A DNA stretch of 64,000 nucleotides from Burkholderia sp. BCC0506 (GCF_902833145.1 NZ_CADFEN010000009.1:248001-312000); one strand, 5' to 3'. Shown: positions 36,180 through 45,842, counted from the stretch's first letter. Notes: generated by a model not told the origin, from the letters alone. Numbers and translations are program-made.

Positions 36180-36713
36180 CTAGAAGCCGAGCCAGCGTGC
36201 GACGACCGGCCCGAGCACGAAGCCCCACGTCGTCACGCACGCGAACAGTGCGACCGTCACGGCCGCGCTGCCGAGGTCCTTCGCGCGCTTCGAGAGCTCG
36301 TGGCGCTCGAGCGAGATGCGGTCGATCGCGGCTTCGACGCTCGAGTTCAGCAGCTCGACGATCAGCACCAGCAGCACCGAGGCGATCAGCAGCGCGCGCG
36401 ACGCGGCCGGCACCGGCGCGAATGCGCCGATCGGCAGCATCAGCGCGGCGAGCGTGAGCTCCTGGCGAAACGCGCTTTCCTCGCGGATCGCGACGCGAAA
36501 GCCGTTCAGCGAATGCTTGAGGGCGAACCACGCGCGGGTGATGCCGCGGTGGCGCTTGTACGGGTTCGGCGGCAACGGCGCCAGCCGGTCGTCGGGGCCG
36601 AGCGGTTCGTGCGGGTGCACGTCCGCGTCGGCATGCGGCTCTTCCTCGTCGAACGGGCGGTGCCGTGGCGTCGCGGCGGCGGGCGGGATCTTGTCGTTCA
36701 GGTCTCGTTTCAA
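36180..36713 (-). CDS. dgkA: Diacylglycerol kinase (DgkA type)
   Basis: Membrane kinase of 177 residues. A hydrophilic Pro/His/Asp-rich extension of about 55 residues precedes the DgkA core: NGFRVAIREESAFRQELTL, three helices, and the active-site motif ELLNSSVEAAIDRIS. DgkA phosphorylates diacylglycerol to phosphatidate. I chose the TTG at 36713 because it overlaps the stop of the upstream glycosyltransferase (TTGA) and AAGG lies nine bases before it. The gene is third in a lipid operon. Confidence 0.92.
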   Translation of the reverse strand: MKRDLNDKIPPAAATPRHRPFDEEEPHADADVHPHEPLGPDDRLAPLPPNPYKRHRGITRAWFALKHSLNGFRVAIREESAFRQELTLAALMLPIGAFAPVPAASRALLIASVLLVLIVELLNSSVEAAIDRISLERHELSKRAKDLGSAAVTVALFACVTTWGFVLGPVVARWLGF

Positions 36714-37744
36714 ACGGCGGCACCTTCGGCTGGCGAGTACGCGGTCTTCGGCAGCGGCTTCAGATGCGACGCGAACTGCTCGGATGCCGCGCGCCACGAG
36801 AAGCGTTCCGCCCACGCGCGCGCGGTCGTGCGTTCGATCTTCAGCGCCTCGAGGCAGGCTTCCTGCAGGTCCTCGTGCATCGCGCCGGCATGGCCGTCGC
36901 CGAGCACGTCGATCGGGCCCGTGACGGGATACGCGGCCACCGGCGTGCCGCAGGCGAGGGCTTCGAGCAGCACGAGGCCGAACGTGTCGGTGCGACTCGG
37001 GAATACGAACACGTCGGCCGCAGCATACACCTTCGCGAGCTCGGCCTGTGACAGTACGCCGAGATAGTTCGCCTCCGGGTAGCGCGACTTCAGTTCCGCG
37101 AGCGCGGGACCTTCGCCCGCGACCCACTTCGAGCCGGGCAGGTCGAGGCGCAGGAACGCCTCGACGTTCTTCTCGATCGCGACGCGCCCCACGTACAGGA
37201 AGATCGGCCGTGCGGTGTTGAGCACCTTCGACTCCATCGGCCGGAAGATGTCCAGATCGACACCGCGGGTCCACAGCACCACGTTCGTGAAGCCGAACTT
37301 TTCAAGGTCCTGCTTGACGACCGGCGTCGGCGCCATCACGGCGAGCGACGGGCCGTGGAACCAGTGCAGGAAGCGATAGGTCGCGGCGAGCGGAATGCCG
37401 AAGCGCGCCTGCACGTATTCCGGAAAGCGCGTGTGGTACGCGGTCGTGTACGGCAGCTTGCGGGCGCGCGCGTAGCGGCGTGCGGCGAGGCCGAGCGGGC
37501 CTTCGGTCGCGATGTGCAGCGCATCGGGGGCGAACGCATCGATCCGTGCGCGCAGCTTGCGGTACGGCAGGATCGACAGGCGGATCTCGGGGTAGGTCGG
37601 GCAGGGCACCGTGCGGAATTCCAGCGGCGTCAGCAGTTCGACGCGGTGGCCGAGCGCCGTGAGCTCGCGCGACGTGCTCTTCAGCGTGCGCACGACGCCG
37701 TTGACCTGCGGTTCCCACGCGTCGGTGACGATCATGATCTTCAT
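36710..37744 (-). CDS. GT4-family glycosyltransferase (candidate diacylglycerol glycosyltransferase)
   Basis: GT-B fold enzyme of 344 residues. The N-terminal domain starts MKIMIVTDAWEPQVNGVVRTL, with HIATEGPLGLAARRYAR and TAYHTRFPEYV. The C-terminal nucleotide-sugar domain has LYVGRVAIEKN, VFVFPSRTDTFGLVLLEALACGTPV and PVTGPIDVL. This branch includes alpha-mannosyl- and glucuronosyl-diacylglycerol synthases (MgtA/Agt). It lies between a PlcP/LpxH-type phosphoesterase and dgkA, so diacylglycerol is a likely acceptor. That is inference from context. It follows the phosphoesterase by 31 bp. Confidence 0.88.
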   Translation of the reverse strand: MKIMIVTDAWEPQVNGVVRTLKSTSRELTALGHRVELLTPLEFRTVPCPTYPEIRLSILPYRKLRARIDAFAPDALHIATEGPLGLAARRYARARKLPYTTAYHTRFPEYVQARFGIPLAATYRFLHWFHGPSLAVMAPTPVVKQDLEKFGFTNVVLWTRGVDLDIFRPMESKVLNTARPIFLYVGRVAIEKNVEAFLRLDLPGSKWVAGEGPALAELKSRYPEANYLGVLSQAELAKVYAAADVFVFPSRTDTFGLVLLEALACGTPVAAYPVTGPIDVLGDGHAGAMHEDLQEACLEALKIERTTARAWAERFSWRAASEQFASHLKPLPKTAYSPAEGAAV

Positions 37745-37775
37745 CGCGGCATGTCCTGTAAGTAGAGTCGTGGTG

Positions 37776-38714
37776 TCAGGCGGTGGCCTTGGCCTTGCGC
37801 GACGGGGCGGCGGACGGTGCGGTGCGCATCACCGTCCAGTAGACGATCTTCAGTTCGCCTTCCATCGTCTCGACGAGCGCGGACAGGCTTTCGACCCAGT
37901 CGCCGTCGTTGCAGTACAGCACGCCGTCGATGTCGCGGATCTCGGCCTTGTGGATGTGGCCGCACACGACGCCGTCGCAGCCGCGACGGCGCGCCTCGTC
38001 GGTCATCACGGTCTCGAACTGCGAGATGAAATTGACCGCGTTCTTGACCTGGTGCTTCAGGTACTGCGACAGCGACCAGTACTGGAAGCCGAGCCGGCTG
38101 CGGATCCGGTTGAACCAGCGGTTCAGCACGAGGATCAGCGTGTAGAGCGTGTCGCCGAGGTACGCGAGCCATTTCGCGTGCTGGATCACGCCGTCGAACA
38201 GGTCGCCGTGCACGATCCACAAACGTTTGCCTGCGAGCGTCGTGTGGAATGCCTCGCCGCGCACCTGGATGTCGCCGAACGCGAGATCGCAGAACTGCCG
38301 CGCGCCTTCGTCGTGGTTGCCGGGAATGTAGACGACCTGCGTGCCCTTGCGCGCCTTGCGCAGGATCTTCTGCACGACGTCGTTGTGCGCCTGCGGCCAG
38401 TACCAGCCTTTTTTCAGCTGCCAGCCGTCGATGATGTCGCCGACGAGGTACAGGTATTCCGAATCGTTGTGACGCAGGAAATCCAGCAGGTAGGGCGCCT
38501 GACAGCCGCTCGAGCCGAGGTGGATGTCGGACAGCCAGATGGTGCGGTAGCGATGAGCGGGCGGTTCGGGGTCCTCGTGCTGCGTGATGTGCGCGACGGG
38601 CGGCTTTTGCGACACCACGCCGTCGGTCGCCCCCGAGCCGGACAGGAACGCAGTGGCGGCGCGAGCGCCGATGGGGTGACGAAACAGTGGGGTCGCGGAC
38701 GTTTTCTGGCCCAT
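37776..38714 (-). CDS. Calcineurin-like phosphoesterase (LpxH/PlcP type)
   Basis: Metallophosphoesterase of 312 residues with all metal motifs: WLSDIHLG, GDIIDGW, PGNHDEG, VHGDLFDG and GHIHKAEI. It resembles UDP-2,3-diacylglucosamine hydrolase, but the N-terminal extension and the central LNRWFNRIRSRLGFQYWSLSQYLK region are those of the longer relatives that include PlcP, a phospholipase C of phosphate-starved alphaproteobacteria that releases diacylglycerol from phospholipids. It heads an operon with a GT4 glycosyltransferase and dgkA, both of which could act on diacylglycerol. Confidence 0.82.
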   Translation of the reverse strand: MGQKTSATPLFRHPIGARAATAFLSGSGATDGVVSQKPPVAHITQHEDPEPPAHRYRTIWLSDIHLGSSGCQAPYLLDFLRHNDSEYLYLVGDIIDGWQLKKGWYWPQAHNDVVQKILRKARKGTQVVYIPGNHDEGARQFCDLAFGDIQVRGEAFHTTLAGKRLWIVHGDLFDGVIQHAKWLAYLGDTLYTLILVLNRWFNRIRSRLGFQYWSLSQYLKHQVKNAVNFISQFETVMTDEARRRGCDGVVCGHIHKAEIRDIDGVLYCNDGDWVESLSALVETMEGELKIVYWTVMRTAPSAAPSRKAKATA

Positions 38715-38760
38715 GCATGACTCGCGCCGGTTGACATTACCGGCATTCCGCCATGCGGGC

Positions 38761-38782
38761 GTGACTGTGCCATGACAGTCAC
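38761..38782 (-). promoter_or_regulatory. Pho-box-like direct repeat that is also a palindrome
   Basis: Read on the minus strand, CTGTCAT (38772-38778), four bases, then CAGTCAC (38761-38767) matches the two-heptamer Pho box at all but one position. The same bases form a perfect 8-6-8 inverted repeat (GTGACTGT 38761-38768, ACAGTCAC 38775-38782). It lies 46 bp before the phosphoesterase ATG. PhoB control is attractive given the genes, but a dimeric repressor site is equally compatible. Confidence 0.5.
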
Positions 38783-38939
38783 GAGACGTTCTTATTACGA
38801 CCGTTGCAGCGTGTTTAGCAGTGAATCGACGCGCGTTGCGTAACCTGCCGCACTGAACGGTCGATGCTTGTGGGGCGGGGCCGTCCGGCCGGGGAAAGGA
38901 CCGGCGGGCGAGCGCCTTTCGTCCGGAGAATGCAGGGCG

Positions 38940-39446
38940 TCAGCGCGGTATCGCGACGACGCGGGTGCGCGCGATGCGGTCGTGCGGGAACTGGCGGCCG
39001 GCGTGCAACCGGGCGGCGCCGGCCCACACGACGATCCATGCGGCGGTGAGCGCCAGCGTGACGGGCACCGACAGGCCAAGGAGCGGGTGCAGCGCGAGCG
39101 GCGGCAGGAACCACAGCCAGCCGAGCACGTAGCGGACGAGCGCGTGGCCGGCGCTCAGCGGCCGGCCGCTCGCCGATTCGAGCCGCAGCCGCCAGGTTTT
39201 CATCGGCAGCGTCTGGCCGCCGTGCGTCCAGAACCACACGAAGTACGCGCCGACGACGAACGCGATCCACGCGGCAAGCAGGTTGTGATGGACGAGGCCG
39301 TTGCGTTGCTGCATCGCGAGGCTGAACGCGAGCCCGGCGAAGAACACGACGCCGAACAGCAGCACGCCTTCGTAGAGCAGCGCGGCGAGGCGCCGCCGCA
39401 CGGACGGTGCGGCGGCCGGGATGTCGGGCACGCGGGCGTTCGCCAC
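38940..39446 (-). CDS. RDD family membrane protein
   Basis: Membrane protein of 168 residues with the RDD pattern. RRRLAALLYEGVLLFGVVF carries an Arg and an acidic residue in helix 1, HGGQTLPMKTWRLRLESASGRPLS is the conserved loop, and helix 3 follows. Function of RDD proteins is mostly unknown; some take part in ion exchange. It starts six bp after the stop of the DUF3106 gene and is the last gene of the sigma operon. Confidence 0.88.
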   Translation of the reverse strand: MANARVPDIPAAAPSVRRRLAALLYEGVLLFGVVFFAGLAFSLAMQQRNGLVHHNLLAAWIAFVVGAYFVWFWTHGGQTLPMKTWRLRLESASGRPLSAGHALVRYVLGWLWFLPPLALHPLLGLSVPVTLALTAAWIVVWAGAARLHAGRQFPHDRIARTRVVAIPR

Positions 39447-39452
39447 GGCCGC

Positions 39453-40220
39453 TCAGGAGCCCTTGAACAGCGAAGGCGCGTCGGCAGGCGACACCGGCGC
39501 CGCGGCGGCCGGTGCGGATGCGGTGCCGGATGTCGACGACGCGGGCACCGACTGCGCGGCGGCGCCGGTCGACGCGGGTGCCGGGGCCGCGGCCGCGCCG
39601 CTCGCCGGGTGTTCGTGCGCGTTGACGAGGCGGCGGACGTCACGGTCGGCGACGGTTGGCGGCGCGCTGACGACACTCGGCTTGCGGCGGCGCTCGGCGG
39701 CGGCCAGCCGTTCCTTCTGTTCTTCCGGGAGTTGCTGGTAGGCTTTCCACGCGCGCTCGCGCGCCTGTGCGGACAACTCCTTCGCGCTCTGATAGTTTTC
39801 GCGCGCGACGCGGCGTTGCTCGGGCGTCATCTTCGCCCATTCGGTCATCCGCTCCTGCAGGCGCTTCTGGTCATCGGGCGACAACTTCGCGAAACGCGAT
39901 GCGATCTTCAGCCATTTACGCTTGCGGGCGTCGCTGAAGCCGTCCCACTGGTCGGCGAACGGCGCAAGGGCCGCATGCTGCGCCGGTGTGAGGCGCGCCC
40001 ACGACAGCGGGCCGGCGGCGGCCGGCAGCGGTAGCGGAAGGGGCAGCGGGGAGAGTTCGGTGGTCAGCCCGGTCGCGGCCGACGCCGGCGCGGCAGGGCT
40101 GGTGGTCGCGACGGGCGCCGTCGCAGGGGCCGGGTGGAATCGGGGATACGTGGCGACGTAGCAAACGGCGATCGCGATCACGCATCCGAAAAATACGGCC
40201 AGGCCGCGCTTCTGACTCAC
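39453..40220 (-). CDS. DUF3106 domain protein, membrane-anchored
   Basis: Protein of 255 residues with one N-terminal helix (GLAVFFGCVIAIAVCYVATY) and a Pro/Ala-rich linker. A DUF3106-type helical segment (WARLTPAQHAALAPFADQWD, WLKIASRFAKLSPDDQKRLQERMTEWAKMTPEQRRVARENY) follows, then a low-complexity Ala/Pro tail. The repeated P-x-Q/E-Q-R pattern recalls periplasmic CpxP/RcnR-like stress-sensing helices, so it may sense something outside the membrane; this is inference. GTG start at 40220 with GAGGGG nine bases upstream. Confidence 0.8.
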   Translation of the reverse strand: MSQKRGLAVFFGCVIAIAVCYVATYPRFHPAPATAPVATTSPAAPASAATGLTTELSPLPLPLPLPAAAGPLSWARLTPAQHAALAPFADQWDGFSDARKRKWLKIASRFAKLSPDDQKRLQERMTEWAKMTPEQRRVARENYQSAKELSAQARERAWKAYQQLPEEQKERLAAAERRRKPSVVSAPPTVADRDVRRLVNAHEHPASGAAAAPAPASTGAAAQSVPASSTSGTASAPAAAAPVSPADAPSLFKGS

Positions 40221-40246
40221 CCGTGCGATCCCCTCGTTGTTGTCTG

Positions 40247-40666
40247 TTAGTGAGCGCGCGACAGATACGCGTTGAACCCGTGGTCGAGATACGCGTTGAG
40301 CGGCAGGTCGTCGCTGAGCATCGCCGCATCGATGTCGGCGAGTTCGGCGGTGCGCTGCATGTCTTCCCAGTACGCGATGCCGACGAGCCCCGCGAGCAGC
40401 AGTGCGAGCGGCCACGCGCGCAGCAGGCGGCGCGCGAACGACGTCTGCGGGCGGCTGGCGGGCGTCGGGCCGTAGGCGCCGGCCGCACCGGCAAAGGCCG
40501 GCACGAACACCGGCGCGCTCGCGGGCTCGGGCTTCTTGCGCGCGAGCGCGGCCCGGCGGGCGACGGCCAGCCGCTCGGCGGTCGGGGCGGGCAGCGCGGC
40601 CGCGCGCTCGTCCAGCGCGCGACGTACCTTCAGCGCGAATTCGTGTTCTCGGTTTGCGGAGCTCAT
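40247..40666 (-). CDS. DUF3619 family protein, candidate anti-sigma factor
   Basis: Protein of 139 residues. A cytoplasmic N-terminal part (EHEFALKVRRALDERAAALPAPTAERLAVARRAAL) is followed by one membrane helix (RAWPLALLLAGLVGIAYW) and a short outside tail. It overlaps the sigma gene by four bases (ATGA at 40663-40666). Length, single helix and coupling to an ECF sigma gene fit an anti-sigma role, but it lacks an obvious zinc-binding ZAS motif, so this remains a proposal. Confidence 0.8.
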   Translation of the reverse strand: MSSANREHEFALKVRRALDERAAALPAPTAERLAVARRAALARKKPEPASAPVFVPAFAGAAGAYGPTPASRPQTSFARRLLRAWPLALLLAGLVGIAYWEDMQRTAELADIDAAMLSDDLPLNAYLDHGFNAYLSRAH

Positions 40667-41226
40667 AGCGTGATTCCTTTGGCCTTGAGCGCTTGCGCCA
40701 GGGTGTGGGTGGCTCGCGAGCAGTGCGTCTTGACGCTGCCCTCGGAGCACCCCATTGCGGCGGCAGTCTCGGCGACATCCATATCTTCCCAGTAACGCAT
40801 CAGGAACGCTTCCCGTTGACGCGCGGGGAGTTTCTGGATTTCTTCGTCGATCAGGGCCAGAACCTGCTCTCGTTCGAGGCGGTGCTCGCTGCTCTCGACG
40901 CCCGCGTTGTCGTCCGCGGATTCGAGCGTTTCGAGCGGGTCGAAGTCCTCGTCGTCGGTGTTGTTCAGCGACGAGAAGAGCGTCACCCACGTGTTGCGGA
41001 CCTTCTGCCGGCGAAACCAGTCGTGGATCGCGTTCTGCAGGATCCGCTGAAAAAGCAGCGGCAGCTCGGCCGCCGGCCGGTCGCCGTACTTTTCCGCGAG
41101 CTTGATCATCGCGTCCTGCACGATGTCGAGCGACGCATCGTCGTCACGCACGGCGTACGCAGCCTGCTTGAACGCGCGCCTTTCGACGCCCGCCAGAAAG
41201 TCGGCGAGTTCCTTGTCTGATGCCAT
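40663..41226 (-). CDS. ECF-type RNA polymerase sigma factor
   Basis: Sigma-70 family protein of 187 residues with sigma2 (DFLAGVERRAFKQAAYAVRDDDASLDIVQDAMIKLAEK, PLLFQRILQNAIHDWFRRQK) and sigma4 (IQKLPARQREAFLMRYWEDMDVAETAAAMGCSEGSVKTHCSRATHTL) regions and an acidic linker between them. No sigma1 or sigma3 domain is present. Targets are unknown. It heads an operon with DUF3619, DUF3106 and RDD genes. The upstream region is AT-rich (CGAAATTTTTCG at 41269-41280 reading the minus strand) but I cannot assign an ECF promoter. Confidence 0.92.
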   Translation of the reverse strand: MASDKELADFLAGVERRAFKQAAYAVRDDDASLDIVQDAMIKLAEKYGDRPAAELPLLFQRILQNAIHDWFRRQKVRNTWVTLFSSLNNTDDEDFDPLETLESADDNAGVESSEHRLEREQVLALIDEEIQKLPARQREAFLMRYWEDMDVAETAAAMGCSEGSVKTHCSRATHTLAQALKAKGITL

Positions 41227-41581
41227 TCCGTGAAGGTATGCGCTGCGCCCGCTGCGTGGTGTAAAAGGTCGAAAAATTTCGTAAAACCCGCGGATGCTAT
41301 CAAATTTTCGCGCGGCTTGGCACCCGGGGCGGGCGCAGCACGTTGCGCGCGAGCCGCGCCGGCGGGGCGCGGGGCGGCGCGCATGATGCGCTGCGGGATA
41401 TTTTGCTTGACGGCCCCATCGCGACCCGCTATCGTCAGCGATTCGCAACATGAAGTGATGGTCTCATTTGAGGCTGGCCCAAGAAGCCCGCCCTTCAAAC
41501 TGGACGCGCCGCTTGAACCCGAGCCACAAGCCCGGCAGAGAGCACCCGATCAATTTTTTGCCGAAAATTCGAAAGGTCAAA
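41227..41581. other. Divergent intergenic region, sigma operon and ilvB
   Basis: About 355 bp. It holds the ilvB promoter and a leader of about 140 bases. Frames in the leader (ATG-AAG-stop at 41451, and an out-of-frame run from 41459 into ilvB) are not rich in Ile, Leu or Val codons, so I see no classical attenuator peptide here. Confidence 0.5.
41407..41435 (+). promoter_or_regulatory. Candidate ilvB promoter
   Basis: TTGACG (41407-41412), 17-base spacer, TATCGT (41430-41435). Predicted start about 41442, giving a leader of about 140 bases to the ilvB ATG. Confidence 0.5.
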
Positions 41582-43345
41582 ATGAACATGCCCAGCGCGG
41601 AATTCTCCACGTCGGAACCCCTTTCCTCTCCCGATAGCGACTCCATCGGCGGCACCGTGCTCATGAAGGCGCTGGCCGACGAAAACGTCGAATTCATCTG
41701 GGGCTACCCCGGCGGCTCGGTTCTCTACATCTACGACGAGCTGTACAAGCAGGACAAGATTCAGCACGTGCTGGTGCGCCACGAACAGGCGGCCGTGCAC
41801 GCAGCCGATGCGTATGCGCGCTCCACCGGCAACGTCGGCGTCTGCCTCGTGACGTCCGGCCCCGGTGTCACCAACGCGGTGACCGGCATCGCAACGGCCT
41901 ACATGGATTCGATCCCGATGGTCGTGATCAGCGGCCAGGTGCCGACGGCCGCGATCGGTCAGGACGCGTTCCAGGAATGCGACACCGTCGGCATCACGCG
42001 TCCGTGCGTGAAGCACAACTTCCTCGTGAAGGACGTGCGCGACCTCGCCGCAACCGTCAAGAAGGCGTTCTACATCGCCCGCACCGGCCGTCCGGGCCCG
42101 GTGCTGATCGACATCCCGAAGGACATCTCGAAGACGCCGTGCCAGTACGAGCCGATCAAGAGCGTGTCGCTGCGTTCGTACAACCCCGTCACGAAGGGCC
42201 ATTCGGGCCAGATCCGCAAGGCCGTGTCGCTGCTGCTGACCGCGAAGCGCCCGTACATCTACACGGGGGGCGGCATCATCCTCGCCGACGCGTCGCGTGA
42301 GCTGAACCAGTTCGCGGATCTCCTCGGCTATCCGGTCACGAACACGCTGATGGGCCTCGGCGGCTATCGTGCGTCGGACAAGAAATTCCTCGGCATGCTC
42401 GGCATGCACGGCACCTACGAAGCGAACATGGCGATGCAGCACTGCGACGTGCTGATCGCGATCGGCGCCCGCTTCGACGACCGCGTGATCGGCGACCCGG
42501 CGCACTTCGCGTCGCGCCCGCGCAAGATCATTCACATCGACATCGACCCGTCGTCGATCTCGAAGCGCGTGAAGGTCGACATCCCGATCGTCGGCGACGT
42601 GAAGGAAGTGCTGAAGGAGCTGATCGAGCAACTGCAGACGGCCGAGCATGGCCCCGACACCGAGGCGCTCGCGCAATGGTGGAAGGACATCGAAGGCTGG
42701 CGCGCGAAGGACTGCCTGAAGTACGACCGCGAAAGCGAGATCATCAAGCCGCAGTACGTGGTCGAGAAGGCGTGGGAGCTGACGGACGGCAACGCGTTCG
42801 TGTGCTCGGACGTCGGCCAGCACCAGATGTGGGCCGCGCAGTTCTACCGTTTCAACAAGCCGCGTCGCTGGATCAACTCCGGCGGCCTCGGCACGATGGG
42901 CTTCGGCCTGCCGGCGGCGATGGGCGTGAAGATGGCCCACCCGGACGACGACGTGCTGTGCATCACGGGCGAAGGCTCGATCCAGATGTGCATCCAGGAA
43001 CTGTCGACCTGCCTGCAGTACGACACGCCCGTGAAGATCATTTCGCTGAACAACCGCTACCTCGGCATGGTCCGCCAGTGGCAGCAGATCGAATACAGCA
43101 AGCGCTATTCGCATTCGTACATGGATGCGCTGCCCGATTTCGTGAAGCTCGCCGAAGCGTACGGCCATGTCGGCATGCGGATCGAAAAGACTTCGGATGT
43201 GGAGCCGGCGCTGAAGGAAGCGCTGCGCCTGAAGGACCGCACCGTGTTTCTCGACTTCCAGACCGATCCGACCGAAAACGTCTGGCCGATGGTCCAGGCC
43301 GGCAAGGGCATCACCGAGATGCTGCTCGGATCGGAAGATCTGTAA
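41582..43345 (+). CDS. ilvB: Acetolactate synthase large subunit
   Basis: ThDP enzyme of 587 residues: GYPGGSVLYIYDEL with catalytic VRHEQAAVHAADAYARSTG (Glu), the ThDP-Mg motif GEGSIQMCIQELSTC...NN, and LGTMGFGLPAAMGVKMA. It condenses pyruvate (or with 2-oxobutyrate) in the first common step of Val/Leu/Ile synthesis. The ATG at 41582 starts the NMPSAEFSTSE segment. Upstream in-frame codons are not conserved in type. ilvH and ilvC follow. Confidence 0.97.
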   Translation: MNMPSAEFSTSEPLSSPDSDSIGGTVLMKALADENVEFIWGYPGGSVLYIYDELYKQDKIQHVLVRHEQAAVHAADAYARSTGNVGVCLVTSGPGVTNAVTGIATAYMDSIPMVVISGQVPTAAIGQDAFQECDTVGITRPCVKHNFLVKDVRDLAATVKKAFYIARTGRPGPVLIDIPKDISKTPCQYEPIKSVSLRSYNPVTKGHSGQIRKAVSLLLTAKRPYIYTGGGIILADASRELNQFADLLGYPVTNTLMGLGGYRASDKKFLGMLGMHGTYEANMAMQHCDVLIAIGARFDDRVIGDPAHFASRPRKIIHIDIDPSSISKRVKVDIPIVGDVKEVLKELIEQLQTAEHGPDTEALAQWWKDIEGWRAKDCLKYDRESEIIKPQYVVEKAWELTDGNAFVCSDVGQHQMWAAQFYRFNKPRRWINSGGLGTMGFGLPAAMGVKMAHPDDDVLCITGEGSIQMCIQELSTCLQYDTPVKIISLNNRYLGMVRQWQQIEYSKRYSHSYMDALPDFVKLAEAYGHVGMRIEKTSDVEPALKEALRLKDRTVFLDFQTDPTENVWPMVQAGKGITEMLLGSEDL

Positions 43346-43456
43346 CGGCGCGACGCGCGTCCGGCCCGATGCGGCCGCCTTCACGAAGGGCGGTGCGGCA
43401 CGCGGCGGCGCGCGGCGCGAGTGAATCGACACGGACACATTCTGGAAGAAGCGAAC

Positions 43457-43948
43457 ATGAGACACATCATTTCCGTCCTGCTGGAGAACGAACCGGGCGC
43501 GCTGTCGCGCGTGGTCGGCCTGTTTTCCGCACGCGGCTACAACATCGAAACCTTGACGGTGGCGCCGACCGAAGACCAATCGCTGTCGCGGCTCACCATC
43601 GTTTCCATTGGCTCCGACGACGTGATCGAACAGATCACGAAGCATCTGAACCGCCTGATCGAGGTGGTGAAAGTGGTGGACCTGACCGACGGTGCACACA
43701 TCGAACGCGAGCTGATGCTGATCAAGGTCCGTGCAGTGGGCAAGGAGCGCGAAGAAATGAAGCGGATGTCGGACATTTTCCGCGGCCGCATCATCGACGT
43801 GACCGAGAAGACCTACACGATCGAATTGACGGGCGCGAGCGACAAGCTCGACGCATTCATCCAGGGGCTGGACGCGGGCGCGATCCTCGAGACCGTGCGC
43901 ACCGGCAGCTCCGGCATCGGACGCGGCGAGCGCATCCTGAAGGTGTGA
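43457..43948 (+). CDS. ilvH: Acetolactate synthase regulatory subunit
   Basis: Small subunit of 163 residues with the ACT domain MRHIISVLLENEPGALSRVVGLFSARGYNIETLTVAPTEDQSLSRLTI that binds valine for feedback inhibition, and the C-terminal ACT-like half (ELMLIKVRAVGKEREEMKRM, AFIQGLDAGAILETVRTGSSGIGRGERIL). It lies 111 bp after ilvB. ATG at 43457 with GAAGAAGCG upstream. Confidence 0.97.
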   Translation: MRHIISVLLENEPGALSRVVGLFSARGYNIETLTVAPTEDQSLSRLTIVSIGSDDVIEQITKHLNRLIEVVKVVDLTDGAHIERELMLIKVRAVGKEREEMKRMSDIFRGRIIDVTEKTYTIELTGASDKLDAFIQGLDAGAILETVRTGSSGIGRGERILKV

Positions 43949-44035
43949 TGCCGACATAGCCAAAAAGGCACGCCGGGTGCGCCGTCATGTCCCGGCCCGC
44001 AGTACTCCATCCGAACGAATTATCGAATTTTTTGA

Positions 44036-45070
<1,035 letters not shown>

Positions 45071-45085
45071 GCACCCGGTGCCGTT

Positions 45086-45156
45086 CCGGCCCTTCGAGCG
45101 AAGGGCCGGCATCAAAAAGCCGTCCGAAGGCAGCAGTGCCCCGGGCGGCTTTTGTT
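45086..45156 (+). terminator. Double hairpin terminator of ilvBHC
   Basis: CCGGCCCTT pairs with AAGGGCCGG (45086-45109), then a second stem of 12 bp, AAAAGCCGTCCG (45115-45126) with CGGGCGGCTTTT (45142-45153), ends in TTTTGTT. The second is a good rho-independent terminator. Confidence 0.8.
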
Positions 45157-45197
45157 ATGCTACGGGCTTTGCAATTCACCGAACACAGAACGAATCC

Positions 45198-45842
45198 ATG
45201 AACTATCCTCATCCGATCATCGCGCGCGAAGGCTGGCCGTTCATCGCGATTGCAGCCGTCATCGCGCTGTTGATCCATGCCGTCGGGGGCTTCGGCTTCG
45301 CGTGGCCGTTCTGGCTGCTGCTCGTCTTCGTCGTCCAGTTCTTCCGCGACCCGCAGCGCCCGATTCCGGCGCAGCCGAACGCGGTACTGTGCCCGGCGGA
45401 CGGTCGCATCGTCGCGGTCGAGACCGCGCAGGATCCGTACGCGAACCGCGAAGCACTGAAGATCAGCGTGTTCATGAATGTCTTCAACGTCCATTCGCAG
45501 CGTTCGCCGGTCGATGGCGCGATCAGCAAGGTCGAGTACTTTCCGGGCGCGTTCCTGAACGCGGCGATCGACAAGGCATCGACCGAGAACGAGCGCAACG
45601 CGGTCGTGATCCAGACGGCGAGCGGCAAGACGGTTACCTCGGTGCAGATCGCCGGCCTGATCGCGCGCCGGATCCTCTGCTACGTGCGCGCCGGCGAGCC
45701 GCTGTCGCGCGGCCAGCGTTACGGTTTCATCCGCTTCGGTTCGCGCGTCGACGTGTACCTGCCGCTCGGCAGCCGCGCGAAGGTGTCGATCGGCGAGAAG
45801 GTCTACGCGTCGTCGACGATCCTCGCCGAGCTCGAACAGTAA
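45198..45842 (+). CDS. psd: Phosphatidylserine decarboxylase proenzyme
   Basis: Short-class Psd of 214 residues with N-terminal helices ([39 protein letters not shown]), [25 protein letters not shown] and the LGS self-cleavage site (LPLGSRAKV), whose Ser becomes the pyruvoyl group. It makes phosphatidylethanolamine from phosphatidylserine. It lies 15 bp before pssA. Confidence 0.96.
   Translation: MNYPHPIIAREGWPFIAIAAVIALLIHAVGGFGFAWPFWLLLVFVVQFFRDPQRPIPAQPNAVLCPADGRIVAVETAQDPYANREALKISVFMNVFNVHSQRSPVDGAISKVEYFPGAFLNAAIDKASTENERNAVVIQTASGKTVTSVQIAGLIARRILCYVRAGEPLSRGQRYGFIRFGSRVDVYLPLGSRAKVSIGEKVYASSTILAELEQ

Noticed and set aside
41459-41637. Possible upstream ORF overlapping the start of ilvB
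   Set aside because: Not enriched in Ile, Leu or Val codons, no SD; it does not look like an attenuator peptide.
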